A stretch of 64,000 bases of DNA from contig CM121343.1 of the NCBI GenBank assembly GCA_051530055.1, positions 4,402,001-4,466,000 on the forward strand, given 5' to 3'. How positions within the stretch are numbered: the stretch's first letter is position 1; every line of letters starts with the position of its first letter. The translations under genes were made by a program, and so were the position numbers. Of this stretch, positions 22,800 to 33,255 are shown in pieces. Under the pieces are notes generated by a model. That model ran no database searches, had not been told where the DNA came from, and saw nothing but the letters and a program-made list of their open reading frames with translations. The DNA is from Neoechinorhynchus agilis (taxonomy: Eukaryota; Acanthocephala).

Positions 22800-24144
22800 G
22801 TTTTAGGCAGAGCTTCGTTCATATATGGTCAGAGGGAACCCAATATTGCCCAAATCCGAGACACGAAGAAATTCGACCATATCACATCGAACGATTAATT
22901 CAAGTTAAGTCTTACCCTTTCGAAGCTCAACTTATTGCGGAAACCTGGACAACACCTCGGACTGGGGCAGAAAGGGAAAGTGACCCAATTATCTATTTAG
23001 GCATAAAAACATTGGGCAAAATGATATTAATTTAGGCATTAGCCTTGGCGATAGCCGACATTCGCAGCATCCACGCAAGACTACCACTAGAAAAACTTTG
23101 AGCAAGCAAACTACATGGCTACTTTTTACAAATTAATTATTTTTATTAAAAATGGCGACAAATATTTAAACGTGCGCCAAAACCTTAAACAGATTAGAAT
23201 TCTGTCGTTTTTTCGTACCTTCCAAATCGCCGTCCGTTTTCTATCTTTGCTCGCTTGTTCCTCACTCCGCTCTGTTTTGTTCTCCGATGAATCGAGCGGC
23301 TTTGGGCTAATGGTTGATTCGTTTTACCATTGTACCGAATACGAACGGAAGCGTCGCAATGCACGTGAGTAATACTTTGAAATCACTGAAAACTTCATTT
23401 TCCAATTAATGTTCTCGAATAAAATGTCCGTGAACTTTTTGAGCGATAAAACTTGGCTAGAAGGTCAGAGACCTGTCTCGTCTTAATCACACAATTACTC
23501 AGATTCCCCGAGGAAGCGCAAGCTCTCAGCTTGTCGTTGTTTCTTGCTCAACTTTTTCTTTCAATAAGAGAAGAATTCGTCTAATTTTCTTCAAATCAAA
23601 ATCACGGACACACAATATGTTTTATAAACGACGTTGTAGCGACCGTTACGTCGTTTTCATTACAGGCATTGTTCGAAATTTTCGCTTTCCTTGACCTACT
23701 ACGTTACCATTTGCTGTAACCATTTGAAGTTCTTTTTGATTACTAATAGTTGATAATCTTGTGGATATTCTTGAAATTATAGGACAGTTCACCCTTACTT
23801 GATTAAACTAATGTTTTGTGCAGTTGTAGCTAAAGAAAATCCCTAAAAAGCAGCGCTTGAAAAAAACTAGGAAACGTTTAGGAAAATTTGACTTATGACT
23901 AAAATCCAAAACAATTTAAGGTTTGGCACAGCGGAGTTTGATTTCAGCTACTCGGCAGCATAACTCCTGCGATAAATTCTCTTACAACTGAGTGAGTCAA
24001 TTTATTTCACTAATTATGACCCCAATGCTTTTCAAAATGGTCAGTTTTGTTTCATCCCCCACGTCAATTATTGCAAAGAATTCGTTTTTTATTTTATTGC
24101 GCATACACTCAAGGTCTTTTTAAGGATCCATAAATTTGTAGTTA
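22800..24144. other. Intergenic stretch, nothing recognised
   Basis: Several short frames, none with recognisable protein content. The frame at 23115-23372 has no family resemblance. I see no RNA gene or strong repeat. Confidence 0.4.
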
Positions 24145-24149
24145 GTAGT

Positions 24150-24893
24150 TTGGCGGCGTCACGAAAAGAAAACCAAGTATATTAATCTGTGATACATGAG
24201 TTACCTGTATGTTGTTCTCTCGTCTTTCGGCTAAGGGAAACTTCTTACGGGTACACGTCAATCCCGTGAAAGAAGTTGCCGCCACATACCTCCCCTCCAG
24301 TGTCGCCGCACTAATCCGTTCCGTCCTGGAAACGTGCCGGTCTTTTGAGTTTAACCTCGGTGTGATAACGGCGCGTTGCTTGTAGCTGGGCCTGGTCCGG
24401 ACGCTGACCTGGCCGGTCTCGTCTGGGAGGATCGAACTACCAGGTGCCGTCTTTGGTCCGTTGTTGTGGGCTGCGCCGACTGCCAGTGCTGAGGCATCGG
24501 TGACATTGGCGAACGCTGCTTGGCTCGTTGGGTTGAGCAAGGAGGTCCGCGTGTCACGACGCTGCGCTGGGCCTGATGTCGAGCAACCGAGTTGAACCTC
24601 GGTGCGATGACGGCGTGTTGCTCGCTGCTGGGCCTAATCAGGACGCTGACCAGGCCGGTCTCGTTGTGGGACAGCAGGGTATTGGAGGAGCAAGGCCTCG
24701 TGGCTGTTGCTGGGCCTGATCAGGACGCTGACCAAGCCGGTCTCGTCGGGGTCACCAATTTGGCGGCGTCACGAAAAGAAAACCAAGTATATTAATCTGT
24801 GATACATGAGTTACCTGTACGTTCTCTCGTCTTTCGGTTAAGGGAAACTTCTTACGGGTACACGTCAATCCCGTGAAAGAAGTTGCCGCCACA
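24150..24893 (-). mobile_element. Non-autonomous LTR retroelement (TRIM-like), 744 bp, complete
   Basis: Two direct repeats, 24150-24286 and 24760-24893, differ by only a few bases and one short indel. On the minus strand each begins TGTGGCGGCAAC and ends GCCGCCAA. Directly inside the minus-strand 5' LTR is TTGGTGACCCCGACGAG, a primer-binding site complementary to a tRNA ending TCGGGGTCACCA. Directly before the 3' LTR is the purine tract GGAGGGGAGGTA (24287-24298). The element is flanked by a 5-bp duplication GTAGT (24145-24149 and 24894-24898). The 473-bp interior is GC-rich, has internally repeated GGACGCTGACC / CCGGTCTCGT modules, and has no gag or pol. Confidence 0.9.
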
Positions 24894-24898
24894 GTAGT

Positions 24899-25886
24899 AG
24901 GAAGAGAAAGGAAGTCTCGAGTCAGAACGGATCTCAGTACTCCCCGGACTCCTTTCCCTCCATAGAAAAAACTAACCTGTTTATTAGTCTAAAATGAGGA
25001 CTCAATTACACAATAATTTCGAGTTTGTCTTTTTGAATTAAATTAGTGAATAAAATATAAGCTTTTTGGAGGGATTAAGTTTTATCAGAATAAGATCAGG
25101 CTTGATATTTAGTGCCCTCGCATTAAAAGAGATTAAACAAATTTCATTGTTAAAAAGTAAAAATATTGCAAAGAAGTTTTTCATATGTATATATGTATTT
25201 TTGGTGATGAGAAAAATAGAAATTGATTTATTAATTCTCAATATTTGGTCCGTCTCTTCGACGAATTGAAAATTAATAAATCAATTTCTATTTTTCTCAT
25301 CACCAAAGTCAATTATAGCGTCTTAGTTTTAGTATTGGCCATTATGAGTATAGAAATTTATCTTGTTCTAAAGTCGCTAAGCTAATTCCTTAGAACGAGA
25401 TAATTCGAAACAACCACTCTGACGGAGATTTATGTGATCGTATTGATTTGCCTTGGAGTTAATCACGCCATGTATTTTTTCGGAAAAAGGTTCTATTTTT
25501 CATAGAAAAGTACAAGCGAGAGATGTCGGCGCTTAAAATTCGTTCTCTTACCGACCTCCATAAGAATTTTCTAGGCCGATGATACTCAGATATGCGCCTC
25601 GTCGAATACCGGACAAACAATTACCACATTACAAGATCTCAAACGCGATTTCGCGAATCGGCGCGTTCATTAATTAATTAATTTATTCGTAAAGGTGACA
25701 CAAGATATCGCGCACGACGTCTAGAACCAGTTGCTCAACAGTAATAACACCAGACTCTACCTCCGACAATTTTTCTAGATTATTTAACTTTAATAACTGG
25801 ATCGATTGTGAAAATTATAAAAGAGATATTTCCCCATCTTTGCGTAACTTGGAATCTATAGATTCCAAACGTCCTAAATTCATTTA
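24899..25886. other. Flank of the LINE, with one foldback element
   Basis: AT-rich. It holds the foldback at 25190-25310, listed separately. The rest (25311-25886) shows no LINE ORF1 and no recognisable gene, so the following LINE copy lacks its 5' portion or ORF1 lies elsewhere. Confidence 0.4.
25190..25310. mobile_element. Foldback / MITE, family F1 copy 1
   Basis: The left arm TTTGGTGATGAGAAAAATAG - AAATTGATTTATTAATT pairs perfectly with the right arm ending CTATTTTTCTCATCACCAAA at about 25309. The loop contains a TTTGGTCCGTCTCTTCGACG hairpin-like core. The same arm, with its outer ATATGTATTTTTGGTGAT flank, recurs at 56655-56825, which defines a family. Confidence 0.75.
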
Positions 25887-28529
25887 ATGAATTGTTCCAA
25901 TTATAAGGAATGTCCTTTCTCTTTCATCACATATAATGCCTCTAGGGCTTCTAGTCTTCCTAATTTTCTTACTCCTTGTGTAGTTGATAACTATGTTAAC
26001 ATGCTGTGTTTTCAAGAAACCGGCTTTTCTAAAATGCTTCTCTTCGATAATTATGATTCTCATGTTCTTCTCCCTTGCTCCACATCAACCAATCAGCACA
26101 TTGGATTTTCTGGAGGACTTCAAACATTTATTCTTAAATCTCACTCTTCTAAAATTTTATTTCAAACTAAAAATATTTCTTTTGCAATGCAAATTATTTC
26201 TTTTAATAATCCCTTATATGGAACCTCATCCCTTTTCTCTCCTACTCTTATCCTTTGCAACTTGTATATTCAACCCAGACACGTGGGTATATTTACTAAA
26301 TCTTTTATGCATATCCTCCGTTACTGGAATCCTGACTTTATCGTAGGCGACTTCAATAGTAATTTTTTAAATGCTTTTAGGCCCTTTTTTAAGTTTCACA
26401 ATTTTTTGCTCCCCAAATTTCCTTTTCATAATTTTAAATCTAATAGACATACCTTCTTGGATGGTGCAATTATTAAAAAGTCAATTCCTATTTTATTTTA
26501 TCCTGCTTCCCAACTTCAGTCACAGAGATTGTTAGGGCATGACTTTATCCTTTTTAAATCTAATGGCATCGATCTTAAGGACACTTTCGTTTTTAATCCT
26601 AAAAGCTTTTCAAAATTTAATAATGATCTCCTTTCTTATATGAACTCTTCCACTTCATCCTCCTTATCTGACTTTAACAATGCCATTTTATCCTCTGTAC
26701 ATAAAAATTTAATTACTAAGTCTGTGATCAAGCGACCTCCTGTTTGTCATGAAGCCAACATATTTTATAAAAATGCTGTTATAGCTGACTTGTATGGTAA
26801 CGCTCCCCTTAAAAACTTATTTATGAAAAAATTTTACACAGCTAAGTTTTATCATCAAGTTTCGTTGGACAAAAAGAAGCTGATCTCTCTTAAGTCCTTT
26901 GGTAAGGACTTTTGGTCCTGTATTTTGAAAAGAAGACCGGTCTGTTGGAAGGCAAAAGCATCTAACTGGATAGGGTCTATATCTTATCCTGCAGTAATTG
27001 AGTCTATTTTGATGGCACATACTCTTAGTGCATGTTCTTCTCCTCCACTTCCCATCTTTAATAAAAAGTCCTTTTCGTGGAATTTTGAAGTTGAAGTTTT
27101 TCTGAAGGCCTGTAAATCTAACCCCTCTAAAGCGTATAATATAAATGGCACTTCACCCATAATTTTTAGTTCTATTTCTGATAAGGTAAAATCTATCTAT
27201 TTTAGTAGATTTCGTTTATCGAAAATTGATTTTAATGATCTACTTAACATAAATATTGTTACGAAAATTTTTATTCCCAAAACGAAAGGACGTATATTTA
27301 ACGCATCCCACATCAGAGTAATTTCCATACAGAACCCAATCGTCTCTTGCTTAGAAAGAGCGGTGAACGGGAAACTGTATGACTTTTTAGTATGTAGAAA
27401 GCTAATCCCCGACTTTTTCCATGGCTTCATTAGAGGTAAAGGTGTCACATCGCTTTTATCCTCTCTTAATTCTATGAATGAAGCTATTAATGTACAAAAA
27501 CTTCTCATTCAGCTGGATATTAATAAGGCTTTTGATGCCTTGGATCGTGGCTTTCTTTATGAGGCTTTAGTTAATCTTAAAGTTCCTCTTAATCTTATCT
27601 ACAAAACCAACTATCTTATGGAATCCAAGTCCTTTTACTATGAGGTGGACCCTTCTCACACTAAATTTTTCTCTAGATATGGTGTTCCTCAAGGATCTCC
27701 ACTCTCGCCCACCTTATTTTTAATTGCCCTTATATATATTTTCAAAAATTTAAAGAAATCATCTTCCATATTTCCTTTAGTTTATGCGGATGATATATTC
27801 TTATTTTGTAAAGCTAGAACATCTTCTATTCTAACGAATAATATAGCCAATTTTATGCAATCTTTGTCGTCGGAACTTAGGAAAGCCAATTTAGTTACGA
27901 ACAATAACAAAACTTTCTTTATTCCACTGACTAAAACTTTGGCTTCGAGGAAGCTTCTAATTAATGAATTATCTTCTAATTTCAATTTCCCTAATATCAA
28001 TTTTAGATCGCATTCCAAGATTTTAGGTGTTGATTTCCCCTGTAAAAATCATAGAATTTTTATAAACTCTTCCTTTAAAAGTCTTCTGACAAAAACAGAT
28101 ATTTTTATCAAAAGAGCGAAAAGGTTATCAATTTCCCCACCTTTTATTTCTAAAGTGTTAAAAATATTTCTAGGGGGTTCAATATGCCTTTTCGCACGAA
28201 GCCGGCCCCCAGAAAACAGACTATCATTTTATCTTACTATGCTGAAGAAGCTTAGCAGTATTCTTATTAAAAATAATATTGATACGGAACCCCTTTTTTC
28301 CTTTTTAACAAGAATTTTTTTGTCTAAAATTTGGTTTTATTCTTATTATTATTCTAGCTGTAAATATTTTAATTACAACTCCTCAATTCTTAGAATCTTT
28401 TTCAATAAACCATCCAGTTTTTTACCCATTAATCAAACTAATATACTTAACAGGAATGAGGTAAGTGATTTTCTCATGTTATTCTCTTTTTTACAGGATC
28501 AGGACAAGAAAAGGATTATTATTACTTAA
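25887..28529 (+). CDS. LINE (non-LTR retrotransposon) ORF2: endonuclease and reverse transcriptase, intact
   Basis: An uninterrupted 880-codon frame. Residues 1-230 resemble the apurinic-type endonuclease of Jockey-like LINEs (MLCFQETG with the catalytic Glu, NLYIQP, VGDFNSNF, and LLGHDFILF in place of the usual SDH). Residues about 430-690 form the RT domain: motif A QLDINKAFDALDRGF, motif B YGVPQGSPLSPTLF, and motif C LVYADDIFLF near residue 632. The C-terminus carries RSRPPENRLSF, shared with the decayed copies at 28724 and 52740. There is no RNase H. No ORF1 precedes it, so it may be 5'-truncated, yet no stop or frameshift is present, indicating a young insertion. A 3' UTR of about 140 bp ends in (AAT)n at 28672-28698, a usual LINE tail. 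Confidence 0.88.
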   Translation: MNCSNYKECPFSFITYNASRASSLPNFLTPCVVDNYVNMLCFQETGFSKMLLFDNYDSHVLLPCSTSTNQHIGFSGGLQTFILKSHSSKILFQTKNISFAMQIISFNNPLYGTSSLFSPTLILCNLYIQPRHVGIFTKSFMHILRYWNPDFIVGDFNSNFLNAFRPFFKFHNFLLPKFPFHNFKSNRHTFLDGAIIKKSIPILFYPASQLQSQRLLGHDFILFKSNGIDLKDTFVFNPKSFSKFNNDLLSYMNSSTSSSLSDFNNAILSSVHKNLITKSVIKRPPVCHEANIFYKNAVIADLYGNAPLKNLFMKKFYTAKFYHQVSLDKKKLISLKSFGKDFWSCILKRRPVCWKAKASNWIGSISYPAVIESILMAHTLSACSSPPLPIFNKKSFSWNFEVEVFLKACKSNPSKAYNINGTSPIIFSSISDKVKSIYFSRFRLSKIDFNDLLNINIVTKIFIPKTKGRIFNASHIRVISIQNPIVSCLERAVNGKLYDFLVCRKLIPDFFHGFIRGKGVTSLLSSLNSMNEAINVQKLLIQLDINKAFDALDRGFLYEALVNLKVPLNLIYKTNYLMESKSFYYEVDPSHTKFFSRYGVPQGSPLSPTLFLIALIYIFKNLKKSSSIFPLVYADDIFLFCKARTSSILTNNIANFMQSLSSELRKANLVTNNNKTFFIPLTKTLASRKLLINELSSNFNFPNINFRSHSKILGVDFPCKNHRIFINSSFKSLLTKTDIFIKRAKRLSISPPFISKVLKIFLGGSICLFARSRPPENRLSFYLTMLKKLSSILIKNNIDTEPLFSFLTRIFLSKIWFYSYYYSSCKYFNYNSSILRIFFNKPSSFLPINQTNILNRNEVSDFLMLFSFLQDQDKKRIIIT

Positions 28530-28671
28530 GAATTAAAAGAAGGGTTTTCGAGGCTGCTGTGAGGGGATTTAAGAGATCGTCCCACAACTCAGCCATCTTG
28601 GGCCCGAGACATTAGATCAAGCAAGAAAGAGGAATTAAGAGATTGATTGTGTGTATGTTGTATGAGGCGTG

Positions 28672-28700
28672 AAATAATAATAATAATAATAATAATAACA
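28672..28700. repeat. (AAT)n microsatellite at the LINE 3' end
   Basis: About eight AAT units directly after the LINE 3' untranslated region. Its position fits a retroposition tail rather than an independent microsatellite. Confidence 0.7.
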
Positions 28701-28723
28701 GTAATAACCGGAATATTATTCAA

Positions 28724-29480
28724 TTATGACGTTGCTGTTCCGATCCATCTCAAGGATTTGCTGGCCCAGTCCACAGAGGGAATCCACTCAAAAGGAAGTC
28801 TCGACAGAATTTGCAGAAAGACGCAGCGGAAGGTTAGGCGTCGTTCTGGGGGCCTTCCTCTGGAATAAAAGACCAGACCTGAAATAGCCCATGCGCACCA
28901 TATCGTTTTACAATTCTTGGCGCTAAGTCCGATACGAGCGGCACGTCTGACCTTAACTCTTGCCGTTTTCAGAAGTTTTTTCATCTTTCGCATATCAGAT
29001 GCTGTCGATAGGTTATTCGTGAGTGTATAACCCAAAATATCAAGCTTCTTATAAGCAGGGTCGAAATCTAACCCAAAAAACTCCTTTATACACTCTGATA
29101 TTCTTCTTGCCTATTCTAGATTTAGATTTTATTAAAAATTTCGTCTTCTTTTGGTTCAGAGACCCATTTGAGGTAGGTGGGATTTTAAAAAATTCAGCAC
29201 GGCAGCCAATTTCGCACGTGCTCGTATGTAATTAGATTCTTTAATGACCACAGAGAGGTCATCGGCATACATCGTTATGCCCCGACAAACGGTGCAATTT
29301 TGAATTAAAAATTGGGTTGCCAAGCAAAAGAGTATGGGTGATAACGGTGAGCCGTGTGGAACCCCCTTCGATGGATAAAACATAGTCCCTGCTGGATCGT
29401 CTACAAAATAAAATTGTTTGCAATTCAGTATGTTGTTTACCCCCGCAATAATATTAAAGGGTGAGGAATTATCGAGAGAG
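28724..29480 (-). pseudogene. LINE ORF2 fragment, decayed
   Basis: Minus-strand pieces read KGVPHGSPLSPILFCLA (RT motif B), ITMYADDLSVVI (motif C) and, downstream, RGRPPERRLTF, the same order as in the intact copy at 25887-28529. Frameshifts separate the pieces and the endonuclease region is missing. It belongs to a related but distinct subfamily. Confidence 0.6.
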
Positions 29481-29654
29481 AAATTTATCCGATACCATAG
29501 ATAGACGCGATATTGATCAACTCGATGATGGTCAGTATTTTCAGAATAAAAGCCCCGACAGGATTACTTTCAAATCAGCACAAAACATAAAATTATTTTT
29601 ATTCGATAGTTAAAAAAGTGCATACATACGAATTGACCGAATTCCTACGGGACA

Positions 29655-29955
29655 AGGGCCCAGTGGCCGTGTGGTGCGCGCGTTCATAATGCGCTCTTAT
29701 ATGTCAAGGGTTCAACGCCACCGGTCGCTGGGTTCCACTGGGGTGCGATGTTGCTGGAAGAGGCGGGATCAGGTTTTGAGATCACCCATCGGCCCATAAA
29801 AAAGTGAGTTGGCCCTGTCCCTTAGAGTGCGGTTGAGCGCTTCAGATGTGTGTAAGTTGAGCTGAAAGGCTTCCAAATGAATAAGATATCAAAAGGAAAG
29901 ACCAATCAACTCAATATGAAGAACATAACTGTATGCGCCTTAAATAAATAAAAAA
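29655..29955 (+). mobile_element. Complete tRNA-derived SINE with 10-bp target duplication
   Basis: The head reads GTGGCCGTGTGGTGCGCGCG (A-box-like), then an anticodon-arm-like TTCATAATGCGC, then GGGTTCAACGCC (B-box-like). The body is unrelated to tRNA and the 3' end is the A-rich tail AAATAAATAAAAAA. The 10-bp word CTACGGGACA flanks it on both sides (29645-29654 and 29956-29965), a target-site duplication. This is a SINE family distinct from the one at 22330 and 30535. Confidence 0.75.
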
Positions 29956-29965
29956 CTACGGGACA

Positions 29966-30534
29966 CCGGCGGAATTTAATCAGTTTAAAACTTCTTGATT
30001 CATATTAATTCTTATCTCGTGGTATAGAAATTCTTTTAAATAAAATTTAGACCTTTTTGTAAAAATAAAGAATAACGATTTTTGTTTGAAAATGATATTG
30101 ATTCTGTGCATCAAAGTTTTTTTATTTTAAGCCGTGCTATCGGATGGTCAATTGAAGAACTACTTGAAATATCGGCAAATCATGGATCAAACAAAACGCC
30201 TTTCACTTGACAAATCCTACGAAGAATAAATTTAGTCTTTTACAAAATACTTTATTATGAAGAAAGTGTGTCGGAGACCACGATTTTTATGAAGCACAAC
30301 CGATCGCTAAAATAAAGACCACGAGTTAATATTTTCAGAGGGTAGAAAGTGACGTAAGGATTAGTGTTACTTTATGTAAGACGGTCGTGATTTGAAAGAT
30401 GTTGAATAAATGACTTCTCGGGTTTGAATAGGAGTTAAACGACCGTGGTAATCGGTCAAACGTTTTATTCCCGATTTTTGAAAATACGAGACGAGCAAGG
30501 GAAAAGCATTTAAGAATTAAAGGCACTCACAGCG
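29966..30534. other. AT-rich intergenic stretch
   Basis: No gene or repeat recognised. Confidence 0.35.
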
Positions 30535-30840
30535 AGGTATAAAACTGGCCGAGTTTGTGCATTCCGTAGTTGTGCCGAGGAGGTAAAGTGTTCTTGAGCC
30601 TTGAATCTTTTCAAATCCACGATCGCCGATGACGCGGTACAACCAAAGGGGACGAAATTCCGCCCAATGAAGGAAATTCACTGATGAGACCCGCCTCCTC
30701 GGGAGGTACCCGGAGAAATGCATACAAACTCTTGACCGTATGCAGCAGAGTTTGAGTGATTCAATCACGGTGTGGCTTCCTGTCAAGTAGGAAAAATTAA
30801 AAAGCCGAGGAAGGGATGTCCTAAATCTGACCATTAAAAA
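30535..30840 (+). mobile_element. tRNA-derived SINE copy with A box
   Basis: Begins near GGTATAAAACTGGCCGA, then carries GTTGTGCCGAGGAGGTAAAG, close to a tRNA-Leu/Ser A box. A weakened B box (TTCAAATCCACGATC) and the same body as at 22330 and 60870 follow (CAACCAAAGGGGACGAAATT, GCCTCCTCGGGAGGTACC, AGTGATTCAATCAC). It ends near AAAAAGCCGAGG. Confidence 0.65.
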
Positions 30841-30859
30841 ATCATGGCTCCTAAGTAAC

Positions 30860-31467
30860 ATTTTTTCAAATCCTCGTCATACATCGACACAAAATATTAA
30901 GAATTTAAAAGAAACAAATTTGTATTGTTATCCTAGTTTTCTTATTTGGGGACCGTGGGATTTTCGCAAACAGATTCACTAATCGCTTCCTCCCATAATT
31001 TTCTCCAAAGGAAGGAATCCTACACTCGGAGCATATTTCTATGAACTGCCTGGAATTGCGGAATCCCATTTTAAACTCCTATAGATCGACTTAGAAAATT
31101 CCTTGCGGCAAGCACTATCTCTCAACAATTAGCTAAAATTTCGTTTTGTGGATTCGTCGATAGTGCAAATCTAGCACTCTAAGGTGCTATAGACGTTGTT
31201 AATCCTTTAAAATGATCCATATTTTAAAAAGGCGCAAGACCAAGATCCTTGATGTCCAATTTATGGACTTGTATTGTTTTAATACTCTAAACAAGTGTGA
31301 TACTTATGGCACCGATGTGCTCGAAAATGTTCACCTCATAAACAGCGGATTGATTGTTTATTGCAGATGCGCTATTATTATTTATAGTCGCCCTAGCCGT
31401 CTTTAACGTTAATTAGAAGATCCAGAGTGAACAGACTGATGAAGTTTCCAAGCTATCGATCACAAAC
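30860..31467. other. Intergenic stretch 3' of ERO1
   Basis: No recognised gene. It contains the presumed 3' untranslated region of the minus-strand ERO1 gene in its right part. Confidence 0.4.
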
Positions 31468-33255
31468 TTAAAGATCAGTCTTTAAGTAAGGTCCGTTTGC
31501 CATTTTCCTGAACTTGTTAACATGAGCAATACTGTTCGATGTACGTCCGAATCCATTGAAGAGAGAAACAACGTTCCATCTATTAAGATAAGAAGGTACG
31601 CTCATTCCTTGTACGGCATCAGTCGTATTCGAAAACAATATATTAAATGCTGTTCCTAAAGCTTGCGTTTGGAGTCGTCCCCACATCCGGCACTTGTCGC
31701 AGCCAACACAATCCATTATTTTGGTAATGTTAACAAACTTTGTACTGAACAAACTTTTAAGATTATCGGCGTTTTCATCGGCGAACATTCGCTTTTCATC
31801 GAAAGAGCATTGAATCGAAGAAAGAAGATCCACTAACTCAATGACGGCTTGTCTGGTGTTATTACTCTCTTCTTCATTTCCAGCATAAAACCTAAGACGC
31901 TTAAGGTCGTCTTTAGCTTTTAATATCGCTCTCTGCTCAATCATGTAAAGAAAATATAGATTTTTCAAGTATTGAGCACCTTGACCTTGAGTAGCGCTTG
32001 TGTCAAATCTTCGCATAAACTCCGGTAAATTATATCCCCAGTGATCAGAAAGTATGTTACCCGGAAAGTAAAACTCGGCACAGAGATGGACATTGATGCT
32101 CGTGTGAAGACCTGAAATGACCCGGTGAAACACTTGGTTTTCATAACAAAGCTGTGTATGGTTATCAGGTGACGGATAAGCAGTGATATGGTCCTTCCAA
32201 AAACAGTTTTCACTATAAATCGCTCGCCATATCCGCCAAGCTGATTCACCTCGATATCCTGTACCATCGGCATTTCAATGGGTTGTAATGATCTTATCCA
32301 TGGAGCAAAAAAAATAATATTTGATGTTTCGTCCTGTACGCGTGAGATTTGTCCAGAATTTACCTTTTCAAGATTCTTAACATGTCTCACAAGTACAGGA
32401 CGAAATATTAAATCATAGAGGATTGTGGTCGCCTCTTCTTCAGTCATTGTAAAAATTAATCTAATCGACAATAAAATATCTTTTAATCGGACAAGGGAAA
32501 CGATTATCATCACCACAATTCAACATTAAATTTTCTTTTCGATTTCGCCTGCCTTAGCAAAACAATTTCAAACTCTGCTCCATTGTAATCGCATTTTGCT
32601 AACCGAAATATTCTTTTACTATGAGCAAAAAAATTCGTTTATATTTTTCGACAGCATTTGCACTGATAATCAAAAATTAGTTATTGACAGATAAAACGAT
32701 GGAAATGCCAATGTTAAATCGCTCAGGATTGCGTCTCAAATCAACAAACACTGAATTCGGATCATCTGCGTCATCAGGTAGCCTACAAAATAAAGCAGCG
32801 TTGTCGTTCTCAGTCCAATTCCGAACCGCTTCCACCGATTCAGCCAATTTCGTATCCACGTGACCGAGCGGATCATTAGACTCACATTCGCTATGAGTAT
32901 ACTGATGTTTTGCTTCATCATAAGTACGAATCCCATCAGGAAGCTCGGCTACGTCGCATGGAAACACCGCACAACCACGGCCAACACAATAATCGGCGTC
33001 GTGCCAGAATTCACATTCTTTGTTCAATACGGTCTTGTAGTATTTAAAATATGGACGGTTCAATAAATCTTTCAATCGGTCATTCACTTGGACGTGGAGG
33101 AGATCAATCATTTCAATTTTACAATTAGATCCGAGGACATCGTCTTTCAGTTCACTAAATACGGATGTATCCATCAATACTACATTTAGGCACGAAAACA
33201 AAAGAAAAAATAAGATCGGACGTCCTTTAGCGTAAAATGTAGTGGCGTCTTCCAT
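31468..33255 (-). CDS. ero-1: ERO1, endoplasmic reticulum thiol oxidase, interrupted by a TIR element
   Basis: FAD enzyme of the ER lumen that reoxidises protein disulfide isomerase. The host coding sequence is 32715-33255 plus 31468-32261: exactly 445 codons, intronless, close to the usual length. Residues 10-30 form a signal/anchor (PILFFLLFSCLNVVL). The outer shuttle cysteines lie in CVGRGC within CEFWHDADYCVGRGCAVFPC. FAD-binding segments include AWRIWRAIYSENC and SGLHTSINVHL. The inner redox pair is CDKC in MDCVGCDKCRMWG. NPERF-TGYRG is split by a 451-bp TA-flanked element (32264-32714). The rest shows no decay. Without removal of the element the protein would stop shortly after NPERF, losing the FAD site. 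It is divergent from RPB1 across 910 bp. Confidence 0.88.
32264..32714 (-). mobile_element. TA-flanked TIR element inside the ERO1 exon
   Basis: 451 bp. The left end reads CCATCGGCATTTCAATGG and the right end, reverse-complemented, reads ACATTGGCATTTCCATCG (14 of 18 aligned positions identical). TA occurs directly outside both ends (32262-32263 and 32715-32716), as expected for a Tc1/mariner-type target duplication. Excising the element and one TA gives TTT ACA GGA, which encodes the F-T-G of the ERO1 signature. Inside are further inverted repeats (TTTCGTCCTGTAC near 32320 against GTACAGGACGAAA near 32390). No transposase is encoded. Confidence 0.85.

Noticed and set aside
29655-29735. Functional tRNA gene
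   Set aside because: A- and B-box-like words are present, but a full cloverleaf does not close, and the unit has an A-rich tail and target duplication, so it is a SINE head.
32264-32714. Treating the ERO1 interruption as a normal intron
   Set aside because: No GT donor at the left boundary is in the phase needed by the TACAG acceptor. The element ends are inverted repeats flanked by TA, and removal at TA restores the exact family motif, which an ordinary intron at these sites would not.
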